Shown piece by piece: positions 20,755 to 32,660 of a stretch of 64,000 nt of DNA. The stretch is from Monocercomonoides exilis (taxonomy: Eukaryota > Preaxostyla > Oxymonadida > Polymastigidae): NCBI GenBank assembly GCA_001643675.2, contig LSRY02000027.1:1058501-1122500 (forward strand). Direction: 5' to 3'. Under the pieces are notes generated by a model. The model was not told the DNA's origin. It was given only the letters and a program-made list of their open reading frames with translations, and searched no databases. A program made the translations under genes and the position numbers. Within the stretch, counting starts at the first letter, position 1. Every line of letters begins with the position of its first letter.

Positions 20755-22160
20755 TTTCTGGCATTTTTTCTGTTGAGCATCAGTATATAATTAATGAATT
20801 CTAAGAAGAGGAAATTGTCGGATGTAATTTCTCGCTGCCGGCGTGAGCAAACAGAATATTTGAAACATAAATATCGGATTTTGAATGAATTAATGTTGCT
20901 ATAAAAAAACAGTGAAAACATGTAAATTTCTGGTCGGAAATAGGAAAGACTGATGAATAAAAATAAATGTGGTTGTTCATTTTGCTTGCCAATCAGAAGG
21001 GATTCCAATATGCGCCATTCAATCGATTTTTTGTTTCTTCTTTTTTGGATCATATCACTTCTCTCTCAAAGAGCGAGGCGTGCAACAAGCACACAAGCAA
21101 ATAATTGTGCCAATTGGCAGAATTCTGATTCAAAGCCAATAAAAATCGTTCTGACTTGATGATATGCCTTGTTTGCGAATAAACTAAAAAATATTTATAT
21201 TGTCATTTTATCTTTAAAAAAATAAAATAAAATAAATTCTGTATAGAAGTACCAACAAATAATGAATTTTACCATTGGATGTTGCTGACGTTGTTGGTAT
21301 CATAAATTTTGAGCTTCAAGCTGTGCCCTGCACAAATCCTTGGGGAAGTGGCATATTCAGCATGTCGAGTCAATCAATCTCCATATCAAAGTGTATTGAA
21401 AAAAATCATTTGAAATAGCAAATAAATTATAAAGTCATTCTTCCACTGTTAAAGGCCTGTTTTGGTTTTTATTTGACTTTTTATAATTTGGGGGGAAAAT
21501 GCTTTCAAGCCCAGTTGCGGCTTATCAGAAGCTTAGAGTCAATTAAAAATAATAAAGCGTATAAATCATTGCGGGTAAAAGTGCTGATTGTGGGATGATT
21601 CATTGGCAATCTCATTAACAATCCTAATTAAAATATTTTTATGGTTGCCTTTTTTTTATCCGAGCATTTTTTTTTGAAAAAAATCACAACAAAATTAATA
21701 TATATTTGTATTGGGAAAATATTAAACTGAAGCATGAATAGGCATGATTTTGTGACGACTTTTAACCTTTTCTAATTTTTTTTTCTATTTATAGAGAAGA
21801 TCTTGAGTATTTTCAATTCATATCAAATCATTTGCTTGCTTCTTTTTCATTTAAAAAAACCATTTCACTTCTTCTGTTTGTTTTTTATCATGCAGTCATG
21901 AAACAAACAAAAATTTCTTTCGTTAACTTTTATTTTAAAGAATTGTGCTCTTATCCGTTTTATAGATTTTCACACGCAATAATGAAAAAGACTAGACTTT
22001 ATAATTGAAATGTGAAAATAATTCGAAAGCAGATCATTTCTTTGTGAAAATAACAAAACAAATAAAAAATTTTTAAAATTCCGAAAGCTTTTTTCGAATA
22101 TGGGTTATTGAATGATCGACAAGTTGTGGTAAAAACGGGTGAAACTTTTTTGGTATGATA
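20755..22160. other. AT-rich intergenic region
   Basis: No gene recognised. A small island at about 21260-21390 has higher GC, but no frame carries an identifiable motif. Confidence 0.5.
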
Positions 22161-23426
22161 GGGTCAACTTTATAATGGGACTTTTTCCCTTATTGGAACT
22201 ATTTTTGTTTTTGCATGTGGGTGATTATTTTTGAAATCATATCTTTTTTCGGGGTGTTGATTTTTCAAAGATTGTTTTTTATTGGGAAGAGATTTTGAAT
22301 TCAAATATAAAAACTATTATAACTGTTTCAAAAATAAATGTTTTTGCTGAAATAAAGATGAAGATGTCTCAAACATACCATTTGACTTTTTTTGTGTTCA
22401 TTTATTAATATTCAAGAAATATTTTTTAACCGAATTTTTTGAATGAAATAATATGATTTCAAAAATAATCACCCATGTCAATCATTCAAAAAAGCTAGAT
22501 GGACCTCAACGCTCGGATGAGTGTGTTTATAAAACAAATACATTAAATTACCGGTTTGTTTATTAAATTTTGTTTCTTTTTCGTAGAGATACAGCAATTT
22601 TTAATATATTTTAAAGTGACTTTTTTCAGCCGAAGAAGCATTTCACAAATTTTTGAAATATATTTTTAAAAACTACTGACATTATCCTTTTTATATTCAA
22701 AATCTTAAGTTTAACAACTTGTTTTTTCTTGATTTTTTCACATTTCATTTTTTTATCAACATTCGAACCAAAATTTGAAAATTTCTTTGTTATTAATATG
22801 AAGTGTTAAAAACAAAAACATGATATGAAAAATACACACTCTTATGAAGAAGTGTGAAAAAGGTTGAACATTGAAATTTTCTTTTTATCTCAAACTCATG
22901 AAAATATAATAAGTTTGATCTCAGATCATTCAATTTTGTGACCATTCACTTGTTTGATGCAAATATAAAAAATTAATGTTCAACCTTTTTCACACTTCTT
23001 CATAAGAGTGTGTATTTTTCATATCATGTTTTTGTTTTTAACACTTCATATTAATAACAAAGAAATTTTCAAATTTTGGTTCGAATGTTGATAAAAAAAT
23101 GAAATGTGAAAAAATCAAGAAAAAACAAGTTGTTAAACTTAAGATTTTGAATATAAAAAGGATAATGTCAGTAGTTTTTAAAAATATATTTCAAAAATTT
23201 GTGAAATGCTTCTTCGGCTGAAAAAAGTCACTTTAAAATATATTAAAAATTGCTGTATCTCTACGAAAAAGAAACAAAATTTAATAAACAAACCGGTAAT
23301 TTAATGTATTTGTTTTATAAACACACTCATCCGAGCGTTGACGTCCATCTGGCTTTTTTGAATGATTGATATGCAAAAACAAAAATAGTTCCAATAAGGG
23401 AAAAAGTCCCATTATAAAGTTGACCC
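22161..23426. mobile_element. TA-flanked foldback (long-TIR) element
   Basis: The left arm (22161-22217 plus 22478-22872) and right arm (22975-23426) are reverse complements of exactly 452 bp each once the nested insert is removed. By eye only about three mismatches were found. A 102-bp spacer (22873-22974) separates them. Ends read GGGTCAAC..GTTGACCC and are flanked by TA on both sides (22159-22160 and 23427-23428), as for Tc1/mariner-type integration. There is no coding capacity, so mobilisation would need a transposase from elsewhere. The near identity of the arms implies recent origin or gene conversion. Confidence 0.9.
22218..22475. mobile_element. Nested 258-bp MITE-like element
   Basis: The element begins TGGGTGATTATT and ends AATAATCACCCA. 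Its 25-bp terminal inverted repeats (22218-22242 and 22451-22475) are perfect, and it is bordered by a TG dinucleotide on each side. It interrupts the left arm of the foldback element, while the corresponding site in the right arm is empty. That dates the insertion after the foldback formed. Non-coding. Confidence 0.9.
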
Positions 23427-23697
23427 TATTAGCAATTATTGTTGACTTCAAATTAATTATATCTTATATTACGAAAAATGCTTTTTTTATAATATATTAA
23501 GAAAGTTTTGAAAATGTTTGAAAAATGAAATTAAAACGTTTCATGGAATTTGTTTTATTATTGATGATTGTTTTGAATATATTTTTAATGTTTTAAACAT
23601 ATCAATAACAACACGTTGCAACAACTTTAAAAATAAAAAAAACAATTTTCCCGGAAAAATTTTTGATTTCAAAGATAATTTCACTTATTTAATAAAA
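23427..23697. other. AT-rich spacer
   Basis: Sequence between the foldback element and the compound microsatellite. No gene seen. Confidence 0.5.
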
Positions 23698-23759
23698 AAT
23701 AAATAAATAAATAAATAAATTAATAAATGAATGAATGAATGAATGAATGAATGAATGAA

Positions 23760-23853
<94 letters not shown>
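23698..23853. repeat. Compound microsatellite (AAAT)n-(AATG)n-(AAT)n
   Basis: Tandem AAAT units give way to AATG/GAAT units and then about 30 AAT units. The apparent polyTyr ORF on the minus strand is a by-product of this repeat. Confidence 0.95.
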
Positions 23854-23854
<1 letters not shown>

Positions 23855-24204
23855 TTCTTTTTTGTTCAATTTTTTTAAAAAAAATAAAATTTTCATTCAA
23901 ACTCACCTGATTTCACTATCATAGAATAAACAACATTGTCAAACGTTTGCAACCACACTGGTGAAATTGAGTGAATTGGAATAAAAATTTGATGAAAATA
24001 TTCGTTTTTCATTTCAACCAAAAAAATAAAACAAAAGGAACATTACAGAAAAGTTTTGAAATTTGCTAATTATTATTATTTATAGAATATAACATTTGTG
24101 ACTTTTTATAAATTTTGCATAATTATCTTTTTTGACATCAGTGCATAGTCCGATTTTCTCACTTTCCTGTGTTGCTCACTCTGGTGTCATCATTTTGCGA
24201 TCTT

Positions 24205-24262
24205 TCTTCTCTCTCTCCTTTCTCTCCTCTCTCTCCTTTCTCTCCTCTCTCTCCTTTCTTCC
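24205..24262. repeat. CTCTCCTTTCT tandem repeat downstream of gag-like ORF
   Basis: Polypyrimidine tandem units of about 16-17 bp just past the stop codon of the gag-like ORF. Confidence 0.7.
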
Positions 24263-24268
24263 TCACTT

Positions 24269-25506
24269 CTACCGTACCCATTTGCTCGTTCCAATAGCTG
24301 TTCCTGTTGCTGTTTCTCCCTGTATCCTCGGAGCAGCCGGTGGTAATGATCCAATGATAGCGGCTGGCCTCCCAGTGATCGTTGGGACGAACTGCGCCTG
24401 GAACTGTGGCGTTCTCTTCTTTCCCTTGAAACCCGAAAAGCTTCTGCCGTATCCCCTTCTCTGGAGCTGTCTGTATACAAATCCTTGGGTGCTCCTTCCC
24501 GAACTGTATCTTCTCGGAAGTCCCCATCTGGCCGTTGCGGCCCCGAAACCTGTTGTGGAGTCGGGAGATGCACCGTATCCAGCTGCATCTCCCTCTACTT
24601 GAAAAAAGCTAGCGCTCTCTACCAGTTTTTTCAGGTTCTCCGGCACCTCCTTGGATATTCCTCCTTCAAAAAAGCCTTTCACGCTCTCCCAGTTCGACTT
24701 GGGTGCAACCTTCAGTAGCTTTATTTTGCTGATACAGTCGGCAATAAGCGCATAGGCGCAAAAGAGTCTTCTCAGTCGTTCTTTCTCCTCTTCCATGAGG
24801 TGCACCTTCTCTTGTTTCTTTACCGTTAGTGCTGCAATCGCTTTTGCTGCTTCAAAGCCCGATTCTAGAGCAGGCTGGAGGAGTTCAATTGCTCGGCTCG
24901 CTTCTGGTGAATCTCTACTCCCATTTGTTGTGATGGCTGTTCTGGTTAGCGCGTTCCAGCTTGTATCCGTGTGTACCGTGACAAATTCCTTCTCGCTATC
25001 CGGAATAAATGTATTTAATATGCCATCGCTCATTCTTATCAAGCCAGCTTTGCAAAATTCAATAAACTTCCTCGACTCGCTCGCCTGTCTCAGGTGTGTC
25101 AACCACTCCATGGGAAAAATTCTGGCAAAATCTTGTTTTCTTTCCTTCTCTTCCAGCGCTCCCAGCTCTTCCGAATCCCAGTCGCTATCCTCTTCGTCTT
25201 CCCGTCTCTTCATCTGATTACGTACGCGACTTCCCCTCAATCGCTGTCTGTGTCTCTTCTTTGCGATCATTTCTAAACAATTTGTTTCGGACTCAGATTC
25301 GCTTGATCTCTTCAGAGATCTTCTTCTTGGCCGTTCACTCCTCGTCTTTTTCATTGGCAACATTCCTATTGCTCCCGAGCAACTAGGCCATGCTTGGCTT
25401 CTCGCAATTTCTTCAATCATATTTTCCACTCTTGAAAGTTTATGAGCAAGATCAAATTTTCTGTCCTCGCTGTCGCTATCTGCCATTCTAACAGGATCTT
25501 GTGTCA
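24269..25506 (-). CDS. Gag-like ORF, probable retroelement fragment
   Basis: A single uninterrupted ORF of 412 aa from the ATG at 25506 to a TAG at 24269. The N-terminus has an acidic start and a possible short coiled coil (LAHKLSRVENMIEEIA). A basic Arg/Lys segment follows, then an Asp/Glu-rich stretch, a helical middle domain, and a Gly/Arg/Phe-rich basic C-terminus (RRYSSG, RRGYGRSFSGFKGKK) like nucleic-acid-binding tails of gag proteins. The ORF is clearly GC-richer than its surroundings, has no introns, and lies in a TE-rich spacer. No reverse transcriptase, integrase or terminal repeat was found, so a truncated retroelement is the best guess. A host-domesticated gag or unrelated nuclear protein cannot be excluded. 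Confidence 0.5.
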
Positions 25507-25748
25507 TTTCAACTGCGGACAATGATGCTCAAGAAAAAGTGAGTATTGGCGAAGTTTGATCTTAAACTACACATTATTTATGATCAAAACTCATTATTGA
25601 GGAGCAAACCTGCTCCTTGCGTTCGTTGATTCGTTGTATTGCTAATTATTTTTTTCTGCAATGTGAACAAACAAAAGTTAACAGATTTAATTTGTCAATT
25701 AAAATTAACGAAAAAAAATTTATGATTTGTTATTTTTTTATAATTCTT

Positions 25749-26178
25749 CAAAGAGCTTTTTTGAATGCTCCAATCAATGTGAAGAACCAAATGGTTCTTG
25801 CATTGACGCAATATTTCACTCAAGAGGAACTTCGAAGGAATTTCGGATTCGAAATCCCAAAAACATATTTTTAAGAAATGGTTGAAAAAAAGAGTTTGTT
25901 GGGAAAAAAAAATGGAAACAGTTGAAAGAGAAATACTTGAAATAGAAAAAGCAGATACAAACGTAAACAAAATGGAATGCAGTGATAATGAAAATGCAAC
26001 TGAATGTTATTGTTGTTCCACAAATTGTGAGAAGGATCAAATTTCATCAAAATCTGAATTCCTTCATTCAACAGATGCTTCTTTTCCAACTGCTGCACCT
26101 TTTTTTTGTCATCTTCATCAATTTCTTTCCCATTGCTTTGTTCGAAAACTTATTCAAAAAACCAGATATTTCTTCTGA
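25749..26178 (+). pseudogene. Frameshifted coding remnant with helix-turn-helix-like text
   Basis: An open frame from 25749 reads a helical segment (NQMVLALTQYFTQEEL, then FGFEIPKTYF) and stops at TAA 25872. A one-base shift in the T-run at 25868-25873 continues as KKWLKKRVCWEKK and a Glu/Lys and Cys-containing stretch to 26178. The first part resembles in pattern the N-terminal helical domain of the USP-transposase protein at 56730-60065 (NKMQVELLKNLSTYCSYSQL). No start, splice sites or catalytic parts are seen. A decayed fragment of the same transposase-like family is plausible but weakly supported. Confidence 0.35.
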
Positions 26179-26325
26179 ATCCATGTTATCATCTTTTTCG
26201 TCTTCTTCTTCTTCGTTATCTTCCCCATATCTTTCTTCTTCGTCTTCTTTTTCTTCAAATTTTTTGGAATCTCCCCACTTGTCAGAAACTTCATCATCTT
26301 CATTCGCAAAAAGAAAATTCCTTCA

Positions 26326-26588
26326 GATTATCCATGAAAATTCTTCTGAATAAGTAAAAAAATTTCCGTGTTCAATTTCATCGACAGAACACCAAAGCAT
26401 GTCACAATATCCGCAAGCTGAGTCAGAATCAAGAAATGCAGTAATTTTATATTCAAAATCAAAGCGTGGACTTCGGAATTTGGGCTGTGTCTGTTCTTTC
26501 TCTGCTGTTTGTCAATGCCTTGCTTCGTAGGATGTGAAACCACATATTGGAGTTCCGTTAAATCATCTTCGACACTCTTTGTTTTCAT
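26326..26588 (-). pseudogene. Short coding-like remnant
   Basis: Two overlapping minus-strand frames look like protein-coding text separated by a shift near 26493. One begins MKTKSVEDDLTELQYV; the other contains FDFEYKITAFLDSDSACGY. The latter ends in TGA at 26326, beyond which an acidic Glu/Asp-rich stretch follows. No family recognised. Confidence 0.25.
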
Positions 26589-28138
26589 TATTCAACTCAT
26601 TGAAAAATCACAAATAAAGATATCATCTCACAAATCAAAAGTTATAATTTTTTTTCTTTTTTCACAAAATAATGTTTTAGAGAAATATGAATCATAACGA
26701 ATATTCATCGAATTTTTTAACAGAAAAAGTTAATTCAATATATAAAAATTTAATAATCAACACAAGAAAAACATATAATGATATGATGAATATTTTATAA
26801 TTTTCATGAAGAAATTAATATAATAAATATCCCAAAATATATTAATTAAATTTTTACTAAATTTTTTGTTTTTGAAGATTATCTTTATTTGTCTTAAAAA
26901 AAAAGCTTTTTCATTATCCTTTTATAATAAGTGTTGAAAATTCTGTTAAAAAAAAATGATACTATTTTTATCAATGTGAAAAAATTAAAAAAGAAAAAAA
27001 TCCATTTTCATCAAGTAATTATGGGTTTAATTTTTTTGCCCCAAAATATTTTTAATGAGCAAAAAAATTCACAAATTAAAATATGATTTTTCCCAATTTC
27101 CACTTTAAAAATATTGACTACTTCATCGAAAGCACTCTTTTTGGCATAATGGATAATTTCATATTTACTAAACAAAAGATGATACTTTCAAATAAAATAA
27201 TTTCAAAAAAGATGAAAAATTCAAGAAGCAAACAAAATAAAACATGCAATTTCTTTCAAAGAGAAAAATTTTAAAGCAAAAACTTTAATTCATGCATTGA
27301 CACAAAATGTATTTAAAAAAAAAATCAAAAATAAACATATCTGATATTTTTTAACAAAAAAAAATTCAATATTTATTTTTTTGAAAAAAGAAGAAAATTC
27401 CCACAATAATCAAAGAACAAGAAAGTTCGATTTTGCAGAAAAAAAAGTAGAAAATGCTTAAACATTGGCCTCATTGCGTCAGACTCCTGAGCTCTCAAGC
27501 AAACACACTTACAGCTGACAACTGCAGAGATAGATGAAATTGAAGTTCAATAAAATTATATCCACCTGTTGGTAAATATTAAACAAAACAAAACAAAACA
27601 AAAATAAAAACAAAAACAAAAATAAAATAAAATCGAATCAAATAACCTTGAGGCAAAAAGGTTACAAACATAACTCAAATAAAGAAGAAATTAATAAAAA
27701 GGGGGAAAAAATGCATTACACATAATTAAAAAAATGTATTTATCATTTCCCCATCTAAACATTTCAAAATTTTATACAAACAAAATTTTTCTTCAACATC
27801 ATTCAAAACATTTATTTTATTTTTGATTTATTTTTTTTTAACTTTCCTTCGTTTCACTTCATCCCTTCTCATCTCTTCTCCTCTCCTCCTCTTCTCTAAC
27901 TTTTCATTTTCTCTCTCCTCTCCTTCTCTCCTTCTCTCCCTCTCTCTCTTCTCTTCTCCTTCTCTCTCTCTCTCTCTTCTCTTCTCCTCTCTCCTTCTCT
28001 CTTCTCTTCTCCTCTCTCCTTCTCTCTTCTTCTTCTCTCCTCTCCCTTTCCTTTCTCCTCTCCTCTCCTCTCCTTCTCTCCTCTCCTCTCTTCTCTCTTT
28101 CTCTCTCTTTCTCTCCTTCTCTCCTCTCTTTTCTTTTC
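26589..28138. other. AT-rich spacer ending in polypyrimidine tract
   Basis: 26589-27840 is very AT-rich with no recognisable gene. 27845-28138 is an almost pure CT tract (TCTCTCC/TTCTC units) that abuts the AMSH stop codon, so the AMSH 3' UTR would be GA-rich. The ORFs on both strands there are compositional. Confidence 0.7.
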
Positions 28139-28365
28139 TCATCTCATCCTCATCGGCCTCAAATCCACTACTTTCGGAGCAACATTGAACAAATGCACGA
28201 ATTCATTCTCGCTCAGAACAGACGTGTGTGATGTTATGCCATACAACGGAGCTCGCCGTATGTCTTCATAGTGTCTATGGAATCCTCTCAATTGGCATCT
28301 CTTGATTGTATCCACTCCGGACTGGGTGAGGCAGAAGAGGGCGATGCTGAGTGATAGGAGATTTG

Positions 28366-28406
<41 letters not shown>

Positions 28407-31050
28407 CGTATGTATGTATGTATGTGTGTGTGTGTGTGTGTGTGTGTTGGAGGAAGAGGAAGAGGAAGAAGAAGAAGAAGAAGAGAAAGAAGAGGAGTAA
28501 GGGGAAGGTGTTTGCGTGGAGAGATAGATGCAATAATAAAAATGTCAATAAATAAATAAACATTTAAAATAAGATTTATTTCCATTGAAAAAAAATATTC
28601 AAAAATAATGAAAATGATAAAAAAACAAAAATTTAGCAGACCGTCCTTCATTCAATGCGCAGACCACAGCCACACTCTCGTGCATCATCAGATGGAAGGG
28701 GAGATGTGTGTGAAGATCAACAGAAGACAAAAATGCCTGTTTATTTATTTATTTATTTATTTATATAGACAAAGTAATTTAAACATACAAATCAAAATAA
28801 ATAAATGAATATTAATTCCTTTAAGTCCTCCAAAGCAATCGTTCGTATACGCACGAAAACAAATTGAACAAAAAATAAAATAAAATAAAATAAAATATAA
28901 CCATTTTTATCTTTTATCTTCCCCTTCTCTCTCTCCCACACACCTTCTGTGTTGGATGTGTATGAATCCACCCCAGCATAATCAAGTCATTGCTTGTCAT
29001 GTAGTTCTCTATCTCTTCTTCTCCTTCTGCTTGACACGTATCTCTCGTTCCATGCTGTGGAGGGACAAGAACACACGTCGCTACAATCATTGGAGTGGGA
29101 GAAAGAGAAGAAAGAGAAGAAGAAGAAATGGAAGAAGACGGAGAAGAAGAAGAAGATGGAGAACAAGATGTCATTTGTTGCAACTGCTGCGTTCGTTTCT
29201 GCTGCAATTGCTTCACTTTCTCTTGCATCGCTGCGCTTGGCAGCTTCATTTCCCTTTCCCTCGCCTCTATCTTCTCAATATCCTTCGGCGAATCAATTAT
29301 CTTCCCACACAACATCCCACATGTCTCTATATCTCGTGCATTGTTTGACTTCGCTGAGGCAATGAAGAGGTGGAACAGAGAACGTGGCATAAACACCCTT
29401 CTCATCCCACACGCCATCGGAATCTGAATGGAAGTATGCACATCTCTTTTAATACTCATACGCATTTGCATTGCTCCTCCTCTTTCTCCTCCTCTTTCTC
29501 CTCCTCCTCCTCTTCCTGCATTCATTCCTGCATTCATCCTCATCATCTGTGCTCTTTGCATCTCTTGTAATTGCTGATATTGCTGATACTGTTGATACTG
29601 CTGCATTTGCTGCATTGCTTGAACATTTGGTTGTAATTGCTGTGTATTTGGTTGTTGAAAATTCGTTTGTTGCTCCTTCATCATCATCATCATCATCATT
29701 TGCTGCTGCTGTTGTTGCAGCTGTTGCTGTAACTGCATCTGTTGCTGTCTTATCATTGCTTGTTCTTGCATTGATTTCTGATCTGTTGGCATATTTTGGA
29801 TGTTTTGGATGTTTTGAATGTTTGGCATTGTTTGTGTCGATTGAATGGATGAATGAGGAAGAGAAGAAGAATTCGCGCTTAATAGAGAAGTGTTTGAAGG
29901 GAAGGAAGAAGAAGAAGAAGAAGAAATCGAAGAAGAAGGAGAAGAAGAAGAAATCGAAGAAGAAGGAGAAGAAAAGGAAGAAGCAACAGAAGCTTGAGGA
30001 GTAGGAGCATTAAATATGATAGGAGATGAGTTATTAACAGAAGGATTTGATTGAGGAGGAAGAGAAAATGAGGGAGAAGAAGAAGAAGAAGAAGAAGAAG
30101 GAAGAGGAAGAGAAGAAGAAGAAGGAAGAGGAGGAGAAGAAAAATTCATTGAAGAAGAAGAAGAAGAAGACAAAATCGAAGAAGAAGGAACAGCAATAGG
30201 TGGATTAAACACGATATTGAATGGTTGAACAGAAGATTTCAGAGGAGGAAGATGAATTGAAGGAGAAGGAGAAGGAGAAATAAAAGGAGAAGAAGAGGAA
30301 GAAGAAAGTGGAGAGGAGGAAGAAGAAGGCAAAGAAGAAGGAGGAGGAGCATAAAACTGATGGGATGAAGGTGCAGTGAATGAAGAAATTGGTTGGTTGT
30401 TTGGAGTGATTGAAGAAGCAGGAGAAGAAGAGAAAGAAGAAGAAGAAGAAGAATCAACAGAAGGAGGAGGAGGTTGAATAACAAAGGAAGGAGCATTGTT
30501 GTTTATTGAAGATGTTGAAGAAGAAAGAGAAGAAGAAGAAGAAGGAAGAGGAGGAGAAGGATAAGAGGAGGATAAAGAAGATAAAGAAGAAGACAATGAA
30601 GAAGACAATGAAGAAGACAATGAAGGAGAAGAAGAAGAAGAAGATGATGATGAAGGAGGAAGAATAGAAGAAGAAATTGATTCAATTTGAGCTTTTGGAG
30701 GTGCACCTAACACAAATTTTGTTTGAGAGTTGGAAGAAGAAGAAGAAGAAGATGATGATGATGAAAAAGATGATGTTGAAGAAGTGGAAGAAGAAAGAGA
30801 AGAAGAAAGAGAAAGAGAAAGAGGAGGAGGAGGAGGAGAAAGAGGAGAAAGAGAAGAAGATAACGAAGAAGTGGAGGATGATAAAGATGAATAAGAAGAA
30901 GGCAAAGAAGAAGAAGAAGGCAATGTAACATGAGCTATAAGAGGATTGCTCATATTATTAGCAATATCAGGTGGGGGAGGGAAACAAATAGAAGATTTTG
31001 CTTCTTCTTTGAGAGGAGGAGAAATAAAGGAAGAATTACAAGAAGGAGGA

Positions 31051-31085
<35 letters not shown>

Positions 31086-32625
31086 AGAAGATAAATTCAA
31101 TTTTTGTGAGGAATTTAAGGAGGAAGAGGAAGAAGAAGATGAAGGAGAAGAAGAAACAGAAGAAGCAATAGAAGGAGAAGGAGAAGAAGAATGAGGAGTC
31201 TGCAACGTTTGTTGGGTGAGTGGAATGGAAGGTAGATTTGAAGAAGAAGAAGGAGAAAAAGAATTTGTAAGAGAAGAAGGAGAAGAACATGATGATGTTA
31301 AAGGAATATTGGAAGGAGGAAGAGAAGAAGAAGAAGAAGTTGTAATTGAATCAGTAGAAGAAGCAGAAGAAGAAGATAGAGAGGAGGAAGTGGAAGAAGA
31401 ATCACTGAAATGTTCACTTGATAGAATACTGAAATAAAAACTGCTATTTTTTTTATCTTTTTCTTTTTCTTTATCTTCTTTCTTTTCTTCTTTTTTCTCT
31501 TCTTCTTCTTTTTCATTTTTCTCATCCTTTGTATCAGAATCATCAACCGGAGATGAATCTTCTTTCTTTTTAAGAAAGCCACAGTCACCAAGGCCAATAA
31601 CATTTCCAATGAAATGAAAAACAGAATCACGAGACTGACTATAAGAAACGAAAGAAGAGGGAGAAAAGGGAGAAGGAGAAGAAGAAGAAGAGGAGGAGGA
31701 GGAAGAGGAAGAGGGAGAAGAAGAAAGAGAAGAAGAATCTCCATAATGCTCACTTGGTTGAATGTTGATTTCATTTTTCTCTTTCTCTCCACTTTTATCA
31801 TTTATTTCTTCATCTTTCTCTTCATCATTTTTCTTTTTATCTTTCTCTTCAATTTTCTCTTCTTTCTTTTCATCTTTTTTCTCATTCTCTTCTTCTTTCC
31901 CTTTCTCTTTCTCCTCTTCCGTCCTCCTCCTCTCTTCTTCATTTACCCCAGAATTATTCACTGGAGCTGTGTTTCTTTGATCTTGAAGAGCAGGAAGGCC
32001 TCCAGCAACATCAGAATCTTCTGATAATGCCGTTCGATTGTCTTTCAAATGTGTTGGATGAGGAATCAAACGAGGAATGCCTATGCTACCAAGACATATA
32101 GAAGAAAGAGAAGGAGGAGGAGGAGGAAGAGAAAGGGAAGAAGAAGAAGAAGAAGAAGAAGAAGATGATGATGATGACGTTAATGGAATATTGGTAGGAG
32201 TAGTAGTAGTAGAAGAAGAAGAAGGAATTAAAGAAGAAGAAGAAGAAGAAGACGAAGACGAAGAAAATAATGATGAGGATAATGAAGAAGAATCAGAATC
32301 AGAAGAAGAAGAATCAGAAGAAGAAGAATCAGAAGAAGAAGAAGATTCAGAAGAAGAATATTCAGAAGAAGAAAAAGATGCATTTAGATTAGAAGATGAT
32401 AAAGAAGAAGAAGAAGAGGAGGAAGAATCAGAATCAGAAGAAGAACAAGAAGAGGAAGGAGGAGGAGGAGAAAAGAACGGAATTGAAACAGATGAATTTG
32501 ATGGCTGTGAAGAAGAATCTGCTAATGAAGAAGACAAAGAAGAAGAAGAAGAAGAAGAAGGATTTTCATTTGAAGAGGGAATAAGGGAAGAAGTGAAGGA
32601 AGAGGAAGAAGAAAGAGAAGAGGAA

Positions 32626-32660
<35 letters not shown>

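Noticed and set aside
23685-23906. PolyTyr ORF
   Set aside because: Translation of the AAT microsatellite.
27828-28142. Lys/Glu/Arg ORF on the minus strand after the AMSH stop
   Set aside because: Compositional product of the polypyrimidine tract; no start context or motif.
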